Assembly (NCBI GenBank): GCA_002483265.1
Contig: DLHO01000028.1
Span: forward strand, 62,001-126,000
DNA: 64,000 nt
Reading direction: 5' to 3'
Origin: Flavobacteriales bacterium UBA7666
GTDB taxonomy: Bacteria > Bacteroidota > Bacteroidia > Flavobacteriales_D > Crocinitomicaceae
Within the stretch, counting starts at the first letter, position 1; each line of letters begins with the position of its first letter. A program made the translations under genes and the position numbers. This document shows positions 44,436 to 52,217 of the stretch, piece by piece. The notes beneath the pieces are model-generated. The model worked only from the letters and a program-made list of their open reading frames with translations, did no database searches and was not told the DNA's origin.

Positions 44436-45440
44436 ATGAATATTTATAACCCATACACAAATACAATACGTGAAGCTATGTTAAAAGGCGTAGTCAAAGA
44501 ACATCATTTTTCAGCAGATGGTAGGCTGGAGAAAGCAAAACTTTTTTCAGAAATAAATTCGCGTATTCCAACTAATAAAGTTCTTCCGGAGATGATGGAT
44601 TTAGCAAACCAAACCGGAATTACTCCAAATTTCAATCAGCCAACCGGTTCTCACCCGCATTTTTCTCATTTGAAACAATCAGGAGATACCGAAAACCATT
44701 ACATTGTTTCAATGTTCATTGACATTAAAGGTTCTACAAATCTGTTTAAAAAATATGATCCGCTAACCGTAATGACAATATCTAATACAATCCAAAAAGC
44801 TGCAATTCATACATGTTTGGTCTTTGGGGGATATGTCCACAGATTACAAGGAGATGGTCTATTTGTTTATTTCGGAGGAAAAAATATAACAAAAGAAATG
44901 GCCGTGCAGCAGGCTCTCCAAAGTTCAGCCTTCTTTTCTTATTATATGAATACTGATTTAAAGGACTTGTTGTTTCAAAACGGTATTGAAAATATCTACA
45001 CAAGAATTGGTATAGACTTGGGGCATGATGAGCACGTAGTTTGGGCATTGGCAGGAATTGGTGATATAAGTGAGATAACTACATGTAGTTTGCACACCAG
45101 CTTAGCTGCCAAAATGCAAATTAAAGCTATGAACAATGGGATCGTTATTGGAGACAACATCAAAAATCAGGTAATGGAATTAAATGAGTTTTTCACCACC
45201 GTTTCTAAACGAAAAAATGACGAAAGTGAACGTTATATTTTTCAAATTCCAGAAAAAGGATTTAGATATACCCAATACGATTTCCAATGGGACAAATATT
45301 TGAAAAGACTTTCATATGTTGTTACTGACCAAAATGGACAACTTTCAATAAAGTCAAGTAACCCAATGGTATATAATAATCGGAATCCTAAAGATTTAAT
45401 TCCTTATGCTGAAAAAAACAAACCATATTTTGATTTTTGA
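44436..45440 (+). CDS. PycC-like class III nucleotide cyclase
   Basis: This 334-residue soluble protein has a class III cyclase core. The metal ligands are D96 (FIDIKGST, 94-101) and D140 (LQGDG, 137-141), 44 residues apart as in adenylate cyclases. Later come YTRIGIDLGHDEHVVWALAGIGD and a CSLHTSLAAKMQ helix. The DIKGST form and the neighbouring membrane effector point to a pyrimidine cyclase (cCMP or cUMP) of a Pycsar system, though the base cannot be read from sequence. The C-terminus ends YFDF, not Gly. The stop overlaps the next start as TGATG. Confidence 0.8.
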   Translation: MNIYNPYTNTIREAMLKGVVKEHHFSADGRLEKAKLFSEINSRIPTNKVLPEMMDLANQTGITPNFNQPTGSHPHFSHLKQSGDTENHYIVSMFIDIKGSTNLFKKYDPLTVMTISNTIQKAAIHTCLVFGGYVHRLQGDGLFVYFGGKNITKEMAVQQALQSSAFFSYYMNTDLKDLLFQNGIENIYTRIGIDLGHDEHVVWALAGIGDISEITTCSLHTSLAAKMQIKAMNNGIVIGDNIKNQVMELNEFFTTVSKRKNDESERYIFQIPEKGFRYTQYDFQWDKYLKRLSYVVTDQNGQLSIKSSNPMVYNNRNPKDLIPYAEKNKPYFDF

Positions 45441-46102
45441 TGTTGAAAAAAAATATAAAATTGTTTGAAAAAGATTTTAAGCAGTTAACCGATCATTTTC
45501 CCAAATTATATGATTATTCTATCAACCAGACTAATAACGCCTGGTTGATTTCGGGTGAAATTGACATTTGTGACGTCGAAGGAAATTATTGGGATACATT
45601 TAAAATAAAGATTCAGGTGCCTTTCAGTTACCCACATTGTGTTTTAAGGGTTCAGGAAATCAACGAGAAAATTGAGAGGGTCGAGCATCGACACGTCGAT
45701 GAACTTGGAATTTGCTGTTTAGATATTGAACATAAGTTATTGGTAATGAAAACAAGAGGGATTAACTTAATTTCATTCATGAAAGACAAAATCTATCCCT
45801 TCTTCGCTAATCAGCTCTATTATGAAAAAGAAGGAAAATTTGCTAATGGTGAATTTCTGCATCGATTTGAGGGTATTAGACAATTCTATTTTGAAGACCT
45901 AAAAGTTGATTCAACGAAAGAGGCGATTTTACTTTTAGAATTTATTTTATCAAAAGAAAAGCTAGGAAGAAATGACTCTTGCTTTTGCAGAAAAGGAAAA
46001 TACAAAGATTGCCATCTTGATATTGTTGAATTTCTAAAATCAGTTGGTAAAAATCAATTAGAAATTGATTTACGATTATTTAAAGAGGGATTTGATGATT
46101 AA
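45440..46102 (+). CDS. E2 ubiquitin-conjugating-like protein with SEC-C zinc motif
   Basis: From the ATG at 45440, which shares its A with the cyclase stop codon (TGATG), this is a 220-residue protein. Residues about 33-125 fit a prokaryotic E2 fold: FKIKIQVPFSYPHCVLRVQEI, then HRHVDELGICCLD with the candidate catalytic Cys 92 or 93. The C-terminus has a SEC-C zinc motif, CFC(x7)CH at 181-192. E2-only proteins of this design are known from short type II CBASS, where they modify the nucleotide cyclase. Here the partner is a class III cyclase. The tight coupling suggests the cyclase is its substrate or regulator target. Confidence 0.75.
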   Translation: MLKKNIKLFEKDFKQLTDHFPKLYDYSINQTNNAWLISGEIDICDVEGNYWDTFKIKIQVPFSYPHCVLRVQEINEKIERVEHRHVDELGICCLDIEHKLLVMKTRGINLISFMKDKIYPFFANQLYYEKEGKFANGEFLHRFEGIRQFYFEDLKVDSTKEAILLLEFILSKEKLGRNDSCFCRKGKYKDCHLDIVEFLKSVGKNQLEIDLRLFKEGFDD

Positions 46103-46191
46103 AATAACTCATTGGATTCAATACTGACAATCTCTAATCCCCTTCCTGACGAGAGCAACCTGCCCCAATCCTTCAGAATCCCACTCCTTCC

Positions 46192-46950
46192 CTACCCAAC
46201 AATCCCCAAACTCACCCCATCAACCAACACGTACAATTCTCCGTTCTTCTCCTGTAAAAACTCAATCGATACAATACCAATCCGGGAATGTGTGTCTGTT
46301 GCATCAATCTCACAAATAAACTCGGTTGTCGACATAGGATTTTCCAGCGGAGCAATATACGCCGGCGCTGGATAGATCATGTACAAGTTACTATCAAAAT
46401 CAAGAGTAGCCATTGCGGCCTTTATCCGCACATGTGTAGCACCTTTCGGTACGCGGAAAAACTCACTTGCTGGCGCGAGCGTCTCGCTCGTGATATTAGT
46501 CAATACAATAGAACCGGTCAAAATATCACAGTTAATCTGCCCGCTGTAAACAGAACTTAAAGGTCTATTCATATAAAAAGCAAAGGATCGAAGCAGAGCT
46601 CGTGAATCTGGCTCGTTGAATACCGTCGCAGGATTCCGCATTCCACGTATAACGGAAAGATCAGTTTTCCCCATCCTCACAAGAATCCCCACTAATCGTT
46701 GAGAAATCTTCGAATCACCGGTCAGTCCCACAGATGCCATTACTGCCCTTCGAATTAATTGTCCTGCCCTTACCGCAAGAGAGAATTCGGAAGCATTTTC
46801 TCTGGTTCGTGCAAATTTCGGGCTCTTTGCTATTTGTTCCTTATCCGGCCCACCTTTCAGACGCGCCAAATAACCATATTCTTTATTGTAGTAAAATGAA
46901 AGGTCTCCGAGTTTGCCTTTCAGCCGAAGTGGTCCTGCCTGATATGCCAT
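46192..46950 (-). CDS. Bacteroidota-specific conserved protein
   Basis: This 252-residue protein has the opening RLKGKLGDLSFYYNKEYGY, then RLKGGPDKEQIAKSPKFARTREN. I recall this motif pattern from many, often multi-copy, Bacteroidota proteins of unknown function. No signal peptide is present. A 24-bp palindromic repeat lies in frame in the coding sequence (46469-46492), encoding part of the segment ITSETLAPASEF. The gene converges on the E2 gene with a 90-bp gap. Confidence 0.7.
   Translation of the reverse strand: MAYQAGPLRLKGKLGDLSFYYNKEYGYLARLKGGPDKEQIAKSPKFARTRENASEFSLAVRAGQLIRRAVMASVGLTGDSKISQRLVGILVRMGKTDLSVIRGMRNPATVFNEPDSRALLRSFAFYMNRPLSSVYSGQINCDILTGSIVLTNITSETLAPASEFFRVPKGATHVRIKAAMATLDFDSNLYMIYPAPAYIAPLENPMSTTEFICEIDATDTHSRIGIVSIEFLQEKNGELYVLVDGVSLGIVG
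46469..46492 (-). repeat. 24-bp palindromic repeat inside a coding gene
   Basis: On the minus strand it begins CACGAGC and ends GCTCGCGCCAGC, and differs from the intergenic copy at 23314-23337 only at the loop. It forms a strong GCGAGCG / CGCTCGC hairpin. Confidence 0.65.
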
Positions 46951-47066
46951 CGTGAATAATGTTAGTTAAAAGATACAACGCTCTAAAAGACAGATTAGTA
47001 CATCATAAATGCATTTTTCCTGCAAGATTAATTCGTTTAAAACCCATATTCAAACCGGTTTTATAC

Positions 47067-47121
47067 CGATGATAAGGCATAGATATACCATAGATAAAGC
47101 ATAGATATAGCGATGATTGTA
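47067..47121. repeat. 11-bp tandem repeat, five units
   Basis: Units begin at 47067, 47078, 47089, 47100 and 47111. The three central ones are CATAGATA plus three variable bases. It is related to the array at 14618-14683 read on the other strand. It lies between the divergent genes ending at 46950 and starting at 47243. Confidence 0.65.
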
Positions 47122-47242
47122 TATATTTTAAACAAAGTAGATCAATTATAAACAGGAAAAGCAATACCACAAATCCTACCAAAAAAAGCCCTATCTTAAT
47201 AGAACAATTAGTGAGATCATTTTTACTAAAAAAGACACAGCT

Positions 47243-47506
47243 ATGAAATTTGAGAATCTGAATTTAGACCAGGTAAAGGACTTCTTAAAGAATACGCGTT
47301 GGAGCAATGAAACGCTCTCCTATATCTTTAAAAATGAAATGCTTCAGGTATCTGACAAGCCCGAGGATAAATACGATATCGTGGAAGACGGTGAAGAGAA
47401 ACGATACATCAATTTCAAAGGTGAATTAATCCTCATTGAGGACCTGGATGAGAAATCCTTGAAGCTGAATGACAAAGGAAGTCTATTTACACTTCAGAAG
47501 GATTGA
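47243..47506 (+). CDS. Small acidic protein, unknown
   Basis: This 87-residue soluble protein is Asp/Glu/Lys-rich with no signal peptide and no recognised family. It opens MKFENLNLDQVKDFLKNTRW. The structured element and terminator at 47657-47815 may be its 3' UTR. Confidence 0.5.
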   Translation: MKFENLNLDQVKDFLKNTRWSNETLSYIFKNEMLQVSDKPEDKYDIVEDGEEKRYINFKGELILIEDLDEKSLKLNDKGSLFTLQKD

Positions 47507-47656
47507 TATTCCGTCTATGGATCAATTTAATCCCGGAAGATAATCCCTTACTTCAAAAAGAATTGAAACAGCGGACAACCGCCCAATTGCAGATTCCCAT
47601 TTCTTTATAAATAGAACAATTGCCATGTAACAAGAAAGTGAACGGTCGGAGACAAA

Positions 47657-47771
47657 AGCTTTCCCTTTCGGTTATCGATTTCGGAAAGTGCTAAAGACCA
47701 CAGCGGACTGCTGTGGTTGCATTTGGGATCCTGATCCCTTCTTTCCGCTAATCGGTCCGAAAGGGAAGGCT
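47657..47771 (+). ncRNA. Multi-stem structured element (ncRNA or cruciform)
   Basis: The basal stem is 15 pairs (47657-47671 with 47757-47771, one G-U), continuing after a 2-base bulge as 7 pairs (47674-47680 with 47750-47756, one G-U) and 7 more (47682-47688 with 47741-47747). It is topped by two perfect hairpins, CCACAGC/GCTGTGG (47698-47716) and GGGATC/GATCCC (47725-47738), making a three-way junction. An intrinsic terminator follows 12 bp later. No open frame fits. It could be a small RNA, a 3' UTR structure or a mobile cruciform repeat. The rest of the 552-bp gap (47507-48059) shows one small octad repeat array and a TATCGGGA palindrome scrap. Confidence 0.5.
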
Positions 47772-47782
47772 GCTTGAGTGGC

Positions 47783-47815
47783 AAGTGGGCAAAAGCATTT
47801 TTGCCTACTTTTTTT
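47783..47815 (+). terminator. Intrinsic terminator after the structured element
   Basis: A 12-pair stem (47783-47794 with 47799-47810, one G-U) with the loop GCAT runs straight into seven T. Confidence 0.75.
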
Positions 47816-48027
47816 GCTTTGGAAAAAAGTAGGAAGAGATTAGGAAGAAAGATAAATCAATTGGAGCGTATGCTTGGTTGACGATTGGGTTCATCCTCCC
47901 CCTTAATCCACTCTGACGGAGTCTGACACTCAACAGTCCAGATAGTTATCGGGATCTCATGTCCTACCTCAGACATTATTCGCTGGAGCAAATTGTCATC
48001 GTCTTCCAAAACTACGTTTTGTCTTAT

Positions 48028-48054
48028 CCTGACGTCCTAACATCCTGAAATCCT
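48028..48054. repeat. 8-bp phased CCT repeats
   Basis: CCT recurs every 8 bp at 48028, 48036, 48044 and 48052, just after the stop of the eCIS cargo gene. It is like the right half of the array at 2900-2939. Confidence 0.5.
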
Positions 48055-48059
48055 ACTAT

Positions 48060-50687
48060 CTATTTAATCTCAAAATCCTTCTTCAACTTGGCAATCGTAG
48101 CAGGGCCTACTCCTTTTATGGAAATCAATTCGGATTCTGTTATTCCCACTTTCAATTTACCACCGGTTATAAAACTACTAGACCAAATCAGGCCGGCAAT
48201 GTGTTTTCCTACTGCTGAGGCAACGGCCGGCTGTAATGCCTTACTGATATCATCTTTTTGATCTCCACCAATGGTAAAAGGAATCGCTCCCTTAACAGTA
48301 GAGTCAATATCGCTATCACTTAATTTTCCTTTGTGTTGGTCTTCCTGATCATAACCCGACTTCTTGTGAATCAAATGGACTTTGGGATCCGGGGCTTTTA
48401 CATCCGGATTGGTAACTCCTTCATTTACTTTTCCCGGTTTTACTTTACGCGTATAGTCTGCATGAGTTGCCAGTTCACTACCCACTTTAGACGGGTCACT
48501 TTTTCGTCTGATTCTATTCCCGGTTGAATCCAGTACTTCTCCACCACTCCATACAGATTTCACTGTAATGTTATGTTTTTCTATCGGCTTATCACTTTTG
48601 TCTATTTTGGCAGACTCGCATTGGATATCGGCATTTACAGTATAACGCCTTCCATGTTTCTTCTGTTTCGGTTTTAAATCTTTGACCGAATGGTTGGCTA
48701 TATTCACCTTATAATACATCACATACCCCTTTTCAACTTCTGCTTTGACGTACTTTTCCATAAACACCAGGTGATCGCTGTTTGCCTGATCTGTGATAGG
48801 GAAAAGATTGTAAGGACGAGCCGGGCCGCCTAAGTGATCATTCAACAAATGGCCTTTGATGTATTTGGTCCGTTTATCACCCAGAGTCTTTTCAAGATTA
48901 TCCATCATCGCATTCTGACTGGTGTCTTTTCCGGCCTCTGAACCAATGGGACTATCCTGACTTAATCTCACGGCTTCCATTTGTATTCCTACCTGTGATG
49001 TTTCGTCACCTACCGTAAGACTTCCCGGTATAAACCGGATATCCGTTTTAACTTTTACATCTTTTGAATCTCCGAGAATCTTGATGGCCTGACTTCCCTG
49101 TCCCTTTTTAGTAGGATCGACATATTTCGTGTAGCTGGGATTTATCTGGTAATCTACACCAATGAACCGCGACTCATTTATATCATAAAAATCAGCACTT
49201 TTAAAGGTAACCAACGGAAGATAATAGGTACCATTTGAGACAAGTGGTAAAATATTATTTTTCACATAATCCAGGTTACTATCTCCTGTAATCATTAAAT
49301 GATTGATCCCTGCTTCTATGGCTTCATTCGCTTTCTCTGCCTGATTGTCTACAATATCCTCGTAATCCATCAGGAACCACGGGTGCTGAGTTGGAGTATC
49401 TGTAGAACTATTTATAATGTGGAGGATTTTTTTGTTTTTGCTTTTTATGTCTCTATGCCAATTAGCCACTGCAGTTGTATTTACTTCCGCAACATCCGAC
49501 TTTGAAAGAAATGACACCAGCTCTTTGTGGTCGCGCTTTAATTTTGGAATCCATACACTAAAATAAAGCCGGTTATTAAAAAATAGAAGCCGATCGATCT
49601 CACTTTTTGTTTTCACGCTAAGAAATGGTTGGATACTATCTTTCAGCTTAAAGAAGTAACGAGGCGTTTTTTCAAACCCCGAGTCAAGTAATTGGTATTC
49701 TTTTTTATTTTTCAAACGGGCTTCACCTGATTCTAATAAATCCCTCGTTTTTATCAAATTGCGATAACTCTTGAGTAACTTTTTTAAATAGTAGGTCTTG
49801 TCTCGCTTAGGAGGGGTTCTCATGGCCTGAATGACACTCCCCTTTTTAGCAAGCTGGATTTCTTCGGAGTCATCGATTTCAACAGCTGATGAATCTCCTT
49901 CATCCGGGAGCCCGGATTCATCGGTACTATTGTCGGATTCATCCACGGCATCCAAATCACCTAAGGAATATCCTGATAACTTCTCCAATAGCTTTTTCAA
50001 CTCTTCGTCTTCCTCATCGGTTTCCTCCTGATCCGATTCGTCTTCAGAAACAGAGTCTTCCGCCTCTTGCAACTGGGCAACCTTCCCGGTCTGTGAAGAA
50101 CTGTTGTTCTGTCCTTCGGATTCCCCGGTTTGTACAAATTGCAAGGCTTTTTCGCCCATCACATCGGCCTCTTTCTCCAAGCCCGTATCATCGTTAACCG
50201 CAACACCTGTCTTCATTTGCAAAGTCGGTCTCACCCTTCCCTGTTTTTGCTGCGCCACATGCCATGCCTCATGAGGTAAATGTTTTTCCTGACCCGGCGC
50301 CACATGAATATCCGTTCCCTGTGCGTATGCATGCGCTTGTAATTGTGACGGTTTATCCGAATTGAAATGCACTTTCACATCATCCAGGGAATGTCCCGAA
50401 AGGTTTTCAACTCCGGATTTCAACCCATCGGGCAATCCGGTCGTGTTTTCACGTTTTTGAACGGGGATATTTTGTTTCGACGAACCGGGATCCGTCATTT
50501 CCTGAAGCTGTGTGATTTTTTTTGCCTGATGGCTGGTATTTGCCGCATCTTGAATGTTCGACAGCTTTGAAAATTCCGGACGATTGTCCTGAAATTGCGC
50601 AACCGAATCTACAGCAGCCACTTTTTGAACATTCCGCTTGTCTTCAACCTGATTACCGTTTTTTTGCTTATTTGCCTGAACGTACAT
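48060..50687 (-). CDS. eCIS cargo: DUF4157 domain plus DNA/RNA non-specific endonuclease and HhH
   Basis: This 875-residue protein has no signal peptide. The N-terminus (MYVQANKQKNG, FQDNRPEFSKLSNIQDAAN at 32-50) matches the cargo at 25048-26187. DUF4157 (about 84-152) has LPHEAWHVAQQ, the degenerate HExxH common in eCIS-associated proteins. An acidic linker (about 205-275) and an unassigned middle follow. The nuclease-like region is about 555-665: IKGHLLNDHLGGPARPYNLFPITDQANSDHLVFME gives His 613, Asn 636 and Glu 644, the spacing of the beta-beta-alpha-metal nuclease triad. The C-terminus (848-875) is a helix-hairpin-helix (SIKGVGPATIAKL). It is probably an injected DNA/RNA-degrading toxin. 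No immunity gene is visible. Confidence 0.75.
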   Translation of the reverse strand: MYVQANKQKNGNQVEDKRNVQKVAAVDSVAQFQDNRPEFSKLSNIQDAANTSHQAKKITQLQEMTDPGSSKQNIPVQKRENTTGLPDGLKSGVENLSGHSLDDVKVHFNSDKPSQLQAHAYAQGTDIHVAPGQEKHLPHEAWHVAQQKQGRVRPTLQMKTGVAVNDDTGLEKEADVMGEKALQFVQTGESEGQNNSSSQTGKVAQLQEAEDSVSEDESDQEETDEEDEELKKLLEKLSGYSLGDLDAVDESDNSTDESGLPDEGDSSAVEIDDSEEIQLAKKGSVIQAMRTPPKRDKTYYLKKLLKSYRNLIKTRDLLESGEARLKNKKEYQLLDSGFEKTPRYFFKLKDSIQPFLSVKTKSEIDRLLFFNNRLYFSVWIPKLKRDHKELVSFLSKSDVAEVNTTAVANWHRDIKSKNKKILHIINSSTDTPTQHPWFLMDYEDIVDNQAEKANEAIEAGINHLMITGDSNLDYVKNNILPLVSNGTYYLPLVTFKSADFYDINESRFIGVDYQINPSYTKYVDPTKKGQGSQAIKILGDSKDVKVKTDIRFIPGSLTVGDETSQVGIQMEAVRLSQDSPIGSEAGKDTSQNAMMDNLEKTLGDKRTKYIKGHLLNDHLGGPARPYNLFPITDQANSDHLVFMEKYVKAEVEKGYVMYYKVNIANHSVKDLKPKQKKHGRRYTVNADIQCESAKIDKSDKPIEKHNITVKSVWSGGEVLDSTGNRIRRKSDPSKVGSELATHADYTRKVKPGKVNEGVTNPDVKAPDPKVHLIHKKSGYDQEDQHKGKLSDSDIDSTVKGAIPFTIGGDQKDDISKALQPAVASAVGKHIAGLIWSSSFITGGKLKVGITESELISIKGVGPATIAKLKKDFEIK

Positions 50688-50697
50688 TCAATGATCT

Positions 50698-50729
50698 TGT
50701 GAATAGTGATTTCGAATATAACTATTTCA
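50698..50729 (-). promoter_or_regulatory. Promoter element shared by the two eCIS cargo genes (copy 2)
   Basis: The minus-strand core TTATATTCGAAA followed by ACTATTCAC lies 11 bp before the ATG. A TTG 19 bp upstream of TATATTCG completes a plausible promoter. It corresponds closely to 26197-26229. Confidence 0.65.
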
Positions 50730-50806
50730 ACCAACAAAACAAGGGCAACTCGTTAGTCTATGGGAAAATGTTCAAAAGATCTCCGGAAAGAGCCAAATTT
50801 AAAACC

Positions 50807-51433
50807 TCATCGGATCAGTTGATTATTCATGGCCCATTTGATGAGCTCGTCCGAATCGCTCACGTTGGTCTTTTGGAAAATATTCTTTCGATGGGTTTTC
50901 ACCGTGTGTTCGGAAATAAAAAGCCGGGTTGCGATCTCTTTGCTGGTAAATCCTTCTGCAATTAAGTCAATGATTTCTATTTCCCGTTCGCTGAGTCTGA
51001 ATTCCTTAAATTCTTTGGGGGCATCAATAAAGTCATTCAATTGATCGAAATAGGTTTTCCCGGAAATGACCCGTTCGATAGCAGTTAACAATTCTTTTCC
51101 CGAATTGCTCTTTAAGATGCAGCCATCTGCTCCCACTTCAAACAACTCACGAATAAATTGCTTGCGGTTATACATGGTGATGACAATGACTTTGATTGCG
51201 GGATATCGGGCTTTGAGTTGTTTGGTACATTCAATCCCGTTCATTACCGGCATATTGATATCCAGCAGCACCAGATCTACCGTAGTTTCCGCTACTTTTT
51301 CGAGCACTTTTTGTCCGTTATCCACAATCCCGATTACATTCAGGTCATCGGCAGTATTGAGAATAGCTGCAATTCCGCCCGCCACAATGGGGTGGTCATC
51401 AGCAATCAGAATATTTGTTTTACGCTTCTCCAT
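50807..51433 (-). CDS. NarL/LuxR-type response regulator
   Basis: This 208-residue protein has a receiver domain (1-120) with acidic pair DD (12-13), phospho-acceptor D58 (LVLLDINMP) and a Thr/Lys further on. The C-terminal LuxR-type HTH (about 142-208) has LSEREIEIIDLIAEGFTSKEIATRLFISEHTVKTHRKNI. It overlaps the histidine kinase gene by 14 bp and is clearly its partner. Confidence 0.9.
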   Translation of the reverse strand: MEKRKTNILIADDHPIVAGGIAAILNTADDLNVIGIVDNGQKVLEKVAETTVDLVLLDINMPVMNGIECTKQLKARYPAIKVIVITMYNRKQFIRELFEVGADGCILKSNSGKELLTAIERVISGKTYFDQLNDFIDAPKEFKEFRLSEREIEIIDLIAEGFTSKEIATRLFISEHTVKTHRKNIFQKTNVSDSDELIKWAMNNQLIR

Positions 51434-52217
51434 GGAGTGGTATTTCGATAATAAATGTAGCGCCTTTATTCAAGGATTCCATATGAAAACTTCCTTTGTG
51501 TTTCTGACAGCGTGTTTGAATGCTTTTCAAACCCATTCCCGGAGAAAGTTGATCCGGATCAAAGCCCACGCCATTATCTTCATAAATGATTGTCAACTCT
51601 TCCTGAATTCCGGTTACTTCTAAACGAATTTTAGAGGCATGCGCATAACGCAGGGTATTCGTGATCAATTCCTGGATCATTTGATACACGTCTTTTGCCA
51701 GTTCCTGTGAAAGGTTGCTTTCCAGCGTAATGTAGCACTCCATTTCGATCTTTTTCGAATCGTGGATCACCTGACACAGCTGCTCCAGTGCCTTACTCAA
51801 TCCGTAGTAATTCAGTGTAGAATTTCCCAGGTTGTGGGCAATGGCTCTCATTTCCTGAATGGACGTGTTCATTTCCCGCTGCAGAATGACCAGCAATTCT
51901 TCCTGCTCGGGTGTGATTTGGCTTTTTTCCAATAAATCCAGGTAGATCTGAACGGTGGAGAGTTGTCCACCCAAACGATCATGCAGATCCTGAGCAATTC
52001 GTTCACGCTCTTTGTCCTGCCCTTCCAGCAAAGCATACGCGGCATTCAACTCCTCTACTTTCAGGAGTTTTTCAATTTCACGCAGTTCATTCCGCCTCCG
52101 CCGCATTTTACGCTGGTAGAGAAACGTGAATACAAACAGGCTCACGACCACTATCACCATAGCTGTCGTCCCAATCAATACAATGGTCAAATCACTTTGC
52201 ATACTTTCTTTCCACAA
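51420..52217 (-). CDS. NarX-type sensor histidine kinase
   Basis: This 265-residue kinase has one transmembrane helix (about 10-33) and a short coiled coil. The HisKA_3 region (ERERIAQDLHDRLGGQLS) places the phospho-acceptor at H79. A HATPase_c domain follows with ELITNTLRYAHAS and YEDNGVGF. Almost no extracytoplasmic part exists, so sensing is probably within the membrane or through the upstream membrane protein. It overlaps both operon neighbours. Confidence 0.9.
   Translation of the reverse strand: MWKESMQSDLTIVLIGTTAMVIVVVSLFVFTFLYQRKMRRRRNELREIEKLLKVEELNAAYALLEGQDKERERIAQDLHDRLGGQLSTVQIYLDLLEKSQITPEQEELLVILQREMNTSIQEMRAIAHNLGNSTLNYYGLSKALEQLCQVIHDSKKIEMECYITLESNLSQELAKDVYQMIQELITNTLRYAHASKIRLEVTGIQEELTIIYEDNGVGFDPDQLSPGMGLKSIQTRCQKHKGSFHMESLNKGATFIIEIPLHGEA

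Noticed and set aside
46112..46955. Plus-strand frames over the Bacteroidota-specific protein
   Set aside because: They are antisense shadows of a recognisable minus-strand gene.
48060..50687. Zincin metalloprotease (HEAWH in DUF4157)
   Set aside because: The motif is the usual degenerate core of DUF4157 and lacks a third zinc ligand that I can see, so I treat it as a structural domain.
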